Source: Flavobacterium sp. (lineage in GTDB: Bacteria; Bacteroidota; Bacteroidia; Flavobacteriales; Flavobacteriaceae). Taken from it: DNA of 40,434 nt. Positions 34,050-40,434 of the stretch are shown piece by piece (the first letter of the stretch is position 1; each line of letters starts with the position of its first letter). The notes beneath the pieces were generated by a model that searched no databases, had not been told where the DNA came from, and saw only the letters and a list, made by a program, of their open reading frames with translations. The stretch spans positions 1-40,434 of the forward strand of contig JASLHL010000320.1 of assembly GCA_030152225.1 (NCBI GenBank), given 5' to 3'. The position numbers and the translations under genes were made by a program.

Positions 34050-34080
34050 TTGATCCATAAAATCATTTAGCCTATCTTTA
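34050..34080 (+). promoter_or_regulatory. Candidate promoter of the crp/tauE unit
   Basis: TTG (34050-34052), 20-bp spacer, TATCTTTA (34073-34080; one mismatch to TAnnTTTG). It could give the regulator its own basal transcription. Confidence 0.45.
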
Positions 34081-34105
34081 AATCCAAACAATTGAAGGAG
34101 TTAGT

Positions 34106-34741
34106 ATGGGACATATCATTAGAGAAAAATACCGCGGTCTTTTTGAAGAAAAACTACTAGATGAGATCATCGAAGTATCAACAATCAAAGATTTTACAGA
34201 AGGAGAGCGCCTGATGGAAATTGGAGAATACATCAAGAAAATTCCACTCTTACTTTCGGGTGCCATCAAAATTATACGCGAAGATCAACGCGAAGGTGAA
34301 ATTGTACTCTACTACATTGAAGAGGGTGATACTTGTGCGATGACCTTAACGTGTTGTTTAGGCGAAACCAAAAGTCAAGTGCGTTCTATTGCAGAAAAAG
34401 ACGGCAGTGTGATCTTAGTTCCCGTTAGCAAAATGGATGATTGGCTCGTTCGTTATAAGAGTTGGCGCAACTTTGTCCTGAACAGCTACAACAACAGAAT
34501 GAATGAGTTATTAGTCGCTGTAGACAGCTTGGCCTTTATGAATATGGAAGAACGCTTATGTAAACTCCTGCAGGATAAGGCTAAGATTTACAACAGCAAG
34601 TTCATTAACAATACCCATCAAGAACTCGCGGACGAATTAAACACGTCAAGAGTCGTAATCTCGCGTATTTTAAAGACGTTAGAGCATCAAGGAATCATTC
34701 GTTTAAACAGAAAATACATCGAATTACTCCAAAACCCCTAA
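34106..34741 (+). CDS. Crp/Fnr-family transcriptional regulator
   Basis: A 211-aa regulator with an N-terminal cyclic-nucleotide-binding-like jelly roll (about 20-125) and a C-terminal winged helix (HQELADELNTSRVVISRILKTLEHQGIIRL). The effector domain has no cAMP-type RxxS pocket that I can see but carries C77, C83 and C84 in GDTCAMTLTCC, a possible thiol or persulfide sensor. It sits inside the sulfur module, and two palindromes of Crp/Fnr type flank the module's promoters. An unusually good Shine-Dalgarno (AAGGAG at 34095-34100) supports this start. tauE starts 3 bp later. Confidence 0.9.
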   Translation: MGHIIREKYRGLFEEKLLDEIIEVSTIKDFTEGERLMEIGEYIKKIPLLLSGAIKIIREDQREGEIVLYYIEEGDTCAMTLTCCLGETKSQVRSIAEKDGSVILVPVSKMDDWLVRYKSWRNFVLNSYNNRMNELLVAVDSLAFMNMEERLCKLLQDKAKIYNSKFINNTHQELADELNTSRVVISRILKTLEHQGIIRLNRKYIELLQNP

Positions 34742-34744
34742 ATC

Positions 34745-35530
34745 ATGGATATAGAAATTATCGGATATGCTTTGGCCTTACTTGTCGGTATCTCACTGGG
34801 CTTAATTGGCAGTGGTGGTTCTATTTTAACGGTGCCTATATTGGTATATATCCTAAAAATAGAGCCTTTTTTAGCGACTGCTTATTCGCTTTTTATCGTC
34901 GGATCAACCGCTTTGGTTGGAGGGGTTAAAAATGCGTGGAATCGCCAGGTTAATTTTTCGATGGTTTTACTCTTCGGAATCCCCTCTTTGGTAGCAGTGT
35001 TTGTCATGCGGGCCTACGTACTCCCCCTCGTACCAGATACAATAACCCTCGGTTCTCTTGTGCTTTCAAAGAACCTCCTGTTGATGGTATTCTTTGCTCT
35101 GGTGATGTTTATTTCATCCATGAAGATGATTCGTCCCAAAGCAATCACCCCATCCGCAACAACACCCAAAAAAAGCAGCTTAATGCTACAAGGGGTACTC
35201 ATTGGAATTGTAGCGGGAACTGTAGGCGCTGGCGGTGGTTTTTTAATTATTCCCGCTTTAGTACTCTTTGCTAAGGCAAGCATGAAAGAAGCCGTAGGAA
35301 CCTCGCTGTTTATTGTGGCCATCCAATCGTTGTTTGGCTTTTTAGGTGATGCAAGCAATCCACTGATTGATTGGTCTTTACTTTTAACCTTTAGCGCAAT
35401 CGCCATAGTAGGCATATTCATTGGTATATTCTTAACCCGTTTTATACCAGATAACAACCTTAAAAAAGGATTTGGCTATTTTGTATTACTCATGGCCATT
35501 TACATTTTTACTAAAGAAGTGTTTTTTTAG
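34745..35530 (+). CDS. TauE/SafE-family sulfite or organosulfur exporter
   Basis: A 261-aa inner-membrane protein with about eight hydrophobic segments in two repeats. The repeat signatures are LVGISLGLIGSGGSILTVPILVY (N-terminal) and LIGIVAGTVGAGGGFLIIPALV (middle), both typical of TauE/SafE. Members export sulfite, sulfoacetate or similar anions, which fits a module that oxidises persulfide to sulfite. It is translationally coupled to the regulator (3-bp gap). Confidence 0.9.
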   Translation: MDIEIIGYALALLVGISLGLIGSGGSILTVPILVYILKIEPFLATAYSLFIVGSTALVGGVKNAWNRQVNFSMVLLFGIPSLVAVFVMRAYVLPLVPDTITLGSLVLSKNLLLMVFFALVMFISSMKMIRPKAITPSATTPKKSSLMLQGVLIGIVAGTVGAGGGFLIIPALVLFAKASMKEAVGTSLFIVAIQSLFGFLGDASNPLIDWSLLLTFSAIAIVGIFIGIFLTRFIPDNNLKKGFGYFVLLMAIYIFTKEVFF

Positions 35531-35533
35531 TTT

Positions 35534-35547
35534 GTAACCTAGGTTAC
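35534..35547. promoter_or_regulatory. Putative Crp/Fnr-type operator 2 (GTAACCTAGGTTAC)
   Basis: A perfect 14-bp palindrome. Its centre (35540.5) lies 33 bp upstream of the centre of TACTTTTA (35570-35577), a -7 element with one mismatch. No -33 TTG is present, as expected when an activator replaces it. Shares 12 of 16 bases (with the following TG) with operator 1. Confidence 0.7.
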
Positions 35548-35605
35548 TGATCAATTCAAAACATCTTCTTACTTTTACTATTCAATTAAAAAATAAACAA
35601 GACTC

Positions 35606-37033
35606 ATGAAGATAGAACAAATTTATACCGGATGTTTAGCACAAGGTGCTTACTATATAGAAAGCAATGGCGAAGTTGCCATTATCGATCCTTTGAGAGA
35701 AGTACAACAATATGTAGACAAAGCAAACAAGGACAACGCGTCTATTAAATACATTTTCGAAACGCATTTCCATGCAGATTTCGTGAGTGGACACGTTACT
35801 TTGGCAGAAAAAACAGGAGCACCTATTATTTATGGTCCTAATGCCAATCCAACCTTTCAAGCGCATATTGCTACGGATGGAGAAGTATTCAAATTAGGCG
35901 CAATCACGATCACAGCGCTACACACGCCAGGACATACCATGGAAAGTACCACCTATTTATTAAAAGATGAAAATGGTAAAGATCACGCCCTTTTCACTGG
36001 AGATACTTTATTTTTAGGGGATGTAGGACGTCCAGATCTAGCGCAAAAAGCGGCGAATCTAACCCAAGAACAACTTGCGGCTACCCTATTTCACAGCTTG
36101 CGCGATAAAATTATGCCGTTAGCGGATGACGTTATCGTGTACCCTGCGCATGGTGCTGGATCGGCTTGTGGGAAAAACCTCAGCAAAGAAACCGTTGGAA
36201 CCTTAGGCGATCAAAAACAAAACAACTACGCCCTTCGCGCGGACATGACAGAAGCTGAGTTTGTCAAAGAAGTAACGGATGGTTTACTTCCTCCACCTGC
36301 TTATTTTCCACTCAACGTAAAACTAAACAAAGAAGGATACGACAATGTGGAGACTATTATCGACAACAACCGTGCCTTATCACCTAGTGAATTCGAAACC
36401 TTAGCGGAAGAATCGGGTGCGCTACTCCTCGATGTAAGAGCGGCTGCAGATTTTGCTCAAGGTCATATTCCTGGTTCTATTTTTATTGGTTTAGATGGTC
36501 AATTTGCTCCTTGGGTAGGTGCTCTAATCACGGATATTAAACAACCGATTCTGATTATCGCTCCAGAAGGTCGCGAACAAGAGTGTATTATCCGTCTATC
36601 TCGCGTGGGGTATGACAATTCCTTAGGGTACTTAGCCGGTGGATTTAACGCTTGGAAAAATGCAGCTAAAGAATATGATACCGTACAACAAGTCACAGCA
36701 ACTGAGCTTGAAACGGCTATGCAAACGGGAGATATCTCTATTTTTGACGTTCGCAAACCAGGCGAGTTCAACTCCGCCCATATCGACTACAAAAACCTAA
36801 ATCACACACCTTTAGACTTCCTAAACGATCACTTGGCTGAATTTCCAACTACAGGAAGTTTCTATATTCACTGTGCAGGGGGATACCGCTCATTAATTGC
36901 CGCATCCATATTAAAAGCAAGAGGATACCACAATATGATTGATGTAATTGGTGGATTTGGAGCCATTAAAAACACAGGCATTGCCTTGGCTGACAACAGC
37001 TGTACGTCTACCTGTTCTTCTAATCTAAAATAA
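35606..37033 (+). CDS. CstB-like persulfide dioxygenase-rhodanese fusion
   Basis: A 475-aa cytoplasmic enzyme. Residues 1-250 form a metallo-beta-lactamase-fold persulfide dioxygenase: H54-F-H56-A-D58 (HxHxD), His63, His110, Asp133 and His182. Residues about 255-355 are a rhodanese domain without catalytic Cys (I-A-P-E-G-R at the loop: a pseudo-rhodanese). Residues about 362-460 form an active rhodanese, C423 in I-H-C-A-G-G-Y-R-S. This MBL, pseudo-rhodanese, rhodanese order is that of S. aureus CstB, which turns persulfides into thiosulfate. The tail ends with two Cys (CTSTCSSNLK). Thioredoxin follows 5 bp on. Confidence 0.93.
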   Translation: MKIEQIYTGCLAQGAYYIESNGEVAIIDPLREVQQYVDKANKDNASIKYIFETHFHADFVSGHVTLAEKTGAPIIYGPNANPTFQAHIATDGEVFKLGAITITALHTPGHTMESTTYLLKDENGKDHALFTGDTLFLGDVGRPDLAQKAANLTQEQLAATLFHSLRDKIMPLADDVIVYPAHGAGSACGKNLSKETVGTLGDQKQNNYALRADMTEAEFVKEVTDGLLPPPAYFPLNVKLNKEGYDNVETIIDNNRALSPSEFETLAEESGALLLDVRAAADFAQGHIPGSIFIGLDGQFAPWVGALITDIKQPILIIAPEGREQECIIRLSRVGYDNSLGYLAGGFNAWKNAAKEYDTVQQVTATELETAMQTGDISIFDVRKPGEFNSAHIDYKNLNHTPLDFLNDHLAEFPTTGSFYIHCAGGYRSLIAASILKARGYHNMIDVIGGFGAIKNTGIALADNSCTSTCSSNLK

Positions 37034-37038
37034 GTACA

Positions 37039-37356
37039 ATGGCAACATTTGAAGCGTTAATTCAATCTGATCAATTTGTTTTGGTTGACTTTTTTGCTAC
37101 TTGGTGTGGGCCGTGCCAAATGCAAGCGCCAGTACTTGAAGAAGTAAAAGCGGTATTGAAAGATGAAATTACCATTATCAAAATTGACGTAGACAAAAAT
37201 CAAGCGGTAACCGCTCAATACAGCACCCAATACAACATGAGAGGCGTTCCAACCCTTATGTTATTCAGAGCAGGTAAACTCTTGTGGAAACAATCGGGCT
37301 ATACGGATAAACAAACGCTATTGCACCATTTTAATCACTATAAGAACCAGTATTAA
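37039..37356 (+). CDS. Thioredoxin
   Basis: A 105-aa thioredoxin-fold protein with the active site F-A-T-W-C-G-P-C-Q near residue 20 and the cis-proline region RGVPTLMLFRAGK. No signal peptide, so cytoplasmic. Located 5 bp after the persulfide dioxygenase fusion, so it probably reduces persulfide or thiosulfate intermediates for that enzyme. It is shorter and more divergent than a housekeeping trxA. Last gene of the sulfur module, closed by a strong terminator. Confidence 0.93.
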   Translation: MATFEALIQSDQFVLVDFFATWCGPCQMQAPVLEEVKAVLKDEITIIKIDVDKNQAVTAQYSTQYNMRGVPTLMLFRAGKLLWKQSGYTDKQTLLHHFNHYKNQY

Positions 37357-37392
37357 GGGATTTTTTCTCTTCTTTTCTGAAGAAATAGATAC

Positions 37393-37426
37393 AAGCACGT
37401 AGACAGAAGTTTACGTGCTTTTTTTT
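37393..37426 (+). terminator. Terminator of the sulfur module
   Basis: AAGCACGTA (37393-37401) pairs with TACGTGCTT (37412-37420), followed by T (to 37426). Confidence 0.85.
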
Positions 37427-37566
37427 ATCCTTTCACGCATTCTCCACAATTAATTATTTATAAAAGAGTAACATATTCCAAAAAATCGCGTCTAACGATT
37501 ATAGTATTCATTTTACTTGGCAAAAAGTAGATGAATTTTACCCAATCTATCTTAAACGATCAAATA

Positions 37567-40302
37567 ATGAAAAGATTATTTTACACCCTTGTCCTAGTTA
37601 GTGCCCTTGGATTTTCCAATTTTATTGCAGCACAACAGGCAAGTAAAGCGAGTTTTGTTACTCAAATTGAAGATATAAAGGAATATAAACTGAGTAATGG
37701 ACTTCAAGTTTTATTAATTCCAGATGCTTCACAGAACAACTTAGTGGTCAATATTGTATACAAAGTAGGATCCAAACACGAAGGGTATGGCGAAAAAGGA
37801 ATGGCTCACTTATTAGAGCATATGCTTTTTAAAAGTACCAAAAACTTAGGTGACATCAAAAAGATGCTTTCGGATAAAGGAGGAGCGGCTAATGGTACCA
37901 CCTATTACGACCGAACCAACTACTACGAAGTATTTCCTTCTACAGAGGAGAACCTGTCCTGGGCTTTAGAAATGGAAGCAGATCGCATGATCAATGCAAC
38001 CTTATTACAAGAAGACTTAGACAAAGAATTTTCTGTGGTGCGCAATGAGTTTGAAATTGGAGAAAATGATCCTACTAGCGTATTAATGGAACGCACAGCC
38101 AATACAGCTTACTTATGGCATAACTACGGATTAAGCACCATTGGATCCAAAGAGGATATTGAACGCGTAAAAACACCTCAACTGAGACGTTTTTACGAAA
38201 AATACTACCAACCAGACAATGCCGTTTTGGTGGTAGCGGGTAAATTCGACGAACAAAAAGCGATTGGATTTATTGAGCAATACTTCTCTGTTATCCCTAG
38301 ACCTGAACGTGTATTGGATGAGATCTCAACGGTTGAACCGGCTCAAGATGGTGAAAAATACATTGAAGTAAAACGCAATGGCGATAGCAAACACATCCAA
38401 ATGTTATACCACACTGCTTCTTATGCAGATAAAGACTACGCGGCATTAGCAGCGTTAGAGCTCATCTTAACCAATGATCCATCGGGTTATTTACACCAAG
38501 CCCTAGTGGAAAATCAAACAGTATCTTCGCTATGGGCCTATAGCCCTACAGTTAGAGATGCCAGCTTTATGTTATTCAACTTCGATGTTCCCAACGAGAA
38601 AGATCAAGTAAAAACTTTGGCTGAAATTAAAGCAGAAATGGCTAAAATTGGCTCGATTTCTTATTCACAAGAAGACCTCGATCGCGCAAAAACAAATCTT
38701 TTAAAAGGAATCGAAGCCTTGCAAAACAACACGATTGGCACGGCAATTAACTTGACAGAAATCATTGGTTCTGGAGATTATCGCCTCGGTTTTATGTACC
38801 GTGACAATATTGAAAACTTAACGGTAGAAGATATCAAACGCGTAGCTACGAAATACTTTACAGACAACAACCGCACTGTTGGTTTATTTATCCCAACAAA
38901 AGACGAAGTTCGCGTAAAACCAGCCGAATTTTTAAATAAAGATATTGATGCTTTAGTTAAAGATTACAAAGGAAAAGAAACTGCTCACAATATTCGCGAT
39001 TTCGCTCCTACCATTGCCAACTTACAACAAAATTATACGTCTGGCCAATTGAGTAATGGAATGAAATACGGAATTATTGACAAGGATTTAAAGGGAGAAC
39101 AAGTAAACATCTCGATTCAGATTCCTGTCGGAAATCAAAAAGATTTACACAACAAACAATACATTGGATCACTTACTGCCTCTATGTTGACTTCAGGTAC
39201 AACAACCCTGTCCAAACAGGAGATTCAAGATAAGTTAGACCTATTAAAATCAAGTGTGCGCATTCAATTTAGCGGTCAGACGATTTCAATCTTTGTTTCT
39301 TCTTACAGAAACACCATGAAAGAAACGATGGATATCGTAAATGATGTATTGAAAAATCCAGTCTTCCCTGAGAGTGAATTAACCAAGTTAAAATTGGAAT
39401 ACTCTACGTATTTGGAAGGTAACTTAAATGATCCGCAAACGGTTGCTTTCAACAAAATAGCGCAAGCTATGTCAAATGAACCGAAGGGAAGCATTTTATA
39501 TGCGTCTTCTACACAAGAAGACATTGATGGGTATAAGGCAGTTAGTATTTCAGAAATCAAAGAATTCTATACTAAATTCTTCGGTGCTAACAACGGAGTT
39601 GCTACAGTACTAGGTATGACAGATCAAACACAGGCCAAAGAATTACTGGAACAAGTATTAGGGAACTGGAACAATCAGGTAAAATTTGAACGAGCTTATC
39701 CAACCTTCTTTGCGACCAAACAAGGAAAAGAAATTATACAGACCCCAGACAAGGAAAATGCGGCGGCTGTAGGGAGCTTAACTTTTGAGATGAACAAATC
39801 AAACCCAGACTATCCAGCCTTGGTTTTTGCTAATGAAGTCATGGGCGGTGGCTTTATGACTGCGCGTATCCCACAGCGTTTACGCGAAAAAGAGGGAATC
39901 AGCTACGGAGCAGGTACTCAATTATCTGTACCGTCAAATCCCAACAACAACAATTCAAGCTGGTTCATTTACGCTTTCTTGAATCCAACCAAACGCGCCG
40001 AAGTAGAGCGCGGAATCAACGAGGAGTTTGAAAAATTAGTAGCGAATGGAATCACAGAAGAAGAGTTACAAACAAACAAAGTAAGCTGGAAAAACTCTAG
40101 ACAGACAAGTCTAGGTACAGATGGTTACTTAATGTCTTTATCTAATCTGTACTTAACGTATGACCTTCCTTTTTCCGATTTCGACAAATTGAATCAGGAC
40201 ATCGATCAGTTAACGGTGAAACAAGTGAATGCCGCAATTAAAAAATACTTACAACCTTCAAAATTCACTACAATTTACGTAGGGGATTTCACGAAGAAAT
40301 AG
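37567..40302 (+). CDS. M16-family zinc peptidase, exported
   Basis: A 911-aa insulinase-type peptidase with two halves. A signal peptide (residues 1-22, ending I-A-A-Q) sends it to the periplasm. The inverted zinc motif H81-L-L-E-H85 is followed by Glu161 exactly 76 residues later (HxxEH-x75-E), so the first half is catalytic. The second half (from about 470) repeats the fold and lacks the motif, as usual. C-terminal R/Y motif FMTARIPQRLREKEGISYGAG binds substrate. The frame opens at 37531, but the ATG at 37567 (MKRLFYTL) begins the signal peptide. Monocistronic. Confidence 0.94.
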   Translation: MKRLFYTLVLVSALGFSNFIAAQQASKASFVTQIEDIKEYKLSNGLQVLLIPDASQNNLVVNIVYKVGSKHEGYGEKGMAHLLEHMLFKSTKNLGDIKKMLSDKGGAANGTTYYDRTNYYEVFPSTEENLSWALEMEADRMINATLLQEDLDKEFSVVRNEFEIGENDPTSVLMERTANTAYLWHNYGLSTIGSKEDIERVKTPQLRRFYEKYYQPDNAVLVVAGKFDEQKAIGFIEQYFSVIPRPERVLDEISTVEPAQDGEKYIEVKRNGDSKHIQMLYHTASYADKDYAALAALELILTNDPSGYLHQALVENQTVSSLWAYSPTVRDASFMLFNFDVPNEKDQVKTLAEIKAEMAKIGSISYSQEDLDRAKTNLLKGIEALQNNTIGTAINLTEIIGSGDYRLGFMYRDNIENLTVEDIKRVATKYFTDNNRTVGLFIPTKDEVRVKPAEFLNKDIDALVKDYKGKETAHNIRDFAPTIANLQQNYTSGQLSNGMKYGIIDKDLKGEQVNISIQIPVGNQKDLHNKQYIGSLTASMLTSGTTTLSKQEIQDKLDLLKSSVRIQFSGQTISIFVSSYRNTMKETMDIVNDVLKNPVFPESELTKLKLEYSTYLEGNLNDPQTVAFNKIAQAMSNEPKGSILYASSTQEDIDGYKAVSISEIKEFYTKFFGANNGVATVLGMTDQTQAKELLEQVLGNWNNQVKFERAYPTFFATKQGKEIIQTPDKENAAAVGSLTFEMNKSNPDYPALVFANEVMGGGFMTARIPQRLREKEGISYGAGTQLSVPSNPNNNNSSWFIYAFLNPTKRAEVERGINEEFEKLVANGITEEELQTNKVSWKNSRQTSLGTDGYLMSLSNLYLTYDLPFSDFDKLNQDIDQLTVKQVNAAIKKYLQPSKFTTIYVGDFTKK

Positions 40303-40314
40303 CAATCGAACAAA

Positions 40315-40344
40315 AAACCCGCTGCACGTGCAGCGGGTTTTTTT
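40315..40344. terminator. Bidirectional terminator
   Basis: AAACCCGCTGC (40315-40325) pairs with GCAGCGGGTTT (40330-40340), loop ACGT, followed by T4; the left flank is A-rich. It serves the peptidase gene and the convergent gene that ends at 40356. Confidence 0.88.
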
Positions 40345-40355
40345 ATTTTATTCAT

Positions 40356-40434
40356 TTAACAAGCAAAGTCTACTGTTGTTGTTCCAGCTAAATATGCATT
40401 GTGTTTGGCGTCTTTAGACAGGTAAATCTCCACA
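40356..40434 (-). CDS. 3' end of an unidentified protein (partial)
   Basis: An open minus-strand frame enters from the right edge and stops at 40356-40358. It encodes a C-terminus of about 25 residues (VEIYLSKDAKHNAYLAGTTT then VDFAC). Position behind the shared terminator supports a real gene. The product is not recognisable from this fragment. Confidence 0.55.
   Translation of the reverse strand, partial: VEIYLSKDAKHNAYLAGTTTVDFAC

Overview
The window reads as a chromosomal segment of a low-GC member of the Bacteroidota, family Flavobacteriaceae (a Myroides-like genus is my guess from protein flavour, not a proven assignment). Supporting signs are a SusC/SusD pair, a fused MurF-alanine racemase, a DUF3127 protein, lipoproteins with short Cys-Ser-type lipoboxes, and promoters of the Bacteroidota type (TTG, 19-20 bp, TAnnTTTG) with few Shine-Dalgarno sequences. 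No tRNA, rRNA, insertion sequence, prophage or CRISPR array was seen.

Layout: (1) 1-2430, the 3' tip of rpsB, tsf and an amino-acid/cation symporter. (2) 2431-3487, two uncharacterised membrane or surface proteins. (3) 3539-10383, a complete thiamine operon thiS-thiC-tenI-like-thiD-thiE-thiG-thiH-thiF behind a TPP riboswitch. (4) 10395-15605, aat, a DUF3127 SSB-like protein, a flavin reductase, an orphan histidine kinase, HIT, greA and a small lipoprotein. (5) 15613-19747, a TonB-dependent receptor behind a second TPP riboswitch on the minus strand, then GT32, ArfB and a PnuC-family transporter. (6) 19808-21177, a Bax-inhibitor-1 family protein and a phosphopantetheinyl transferase. (7) 21274-29008, a SusC-SusD-zinc metallohydrolase-DUF4302-lipocalin-like uptake locus. 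(8) 29452-32407, mscL and murF-alr. (9) 32466-37356, a sulfur/persulfide module: DsrE, a split YeeE pair, a Crp/Fnr regulator, TauE, a CstB-like persulfide dioxygenase-rhodanese and a thioredoxin. (10) 37567-40302, an M16 peptidase, then the 3' end of an unknown minus-strand gene.

How the parts work together: thiamine is made by region 3 and probably imported through the receptor of region 5; both are under TPP riboswitches, and a PnuC-type permease lies nearby. In region 9, two near-identical palindromes (GTAAC-N4-GTTAC type) sit exactly 33 bp upstream of the -7 element of two promoters, which suggests that the locally encoded Crp/Fnr protein switches on both transcription units.

The most unexpected signal is inside the tenI-like gene: nine 9-mers of DnaA-box type (six exact TTATCAACA, one TTATTCACA, and two on the minus strand) within 220 bp. 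The six exact copies fall in all three reading frames, so the pattern looks selected as DNA rather than as protein. I propose it as a candidate DnaA-binding or DnaA-titration cluster.
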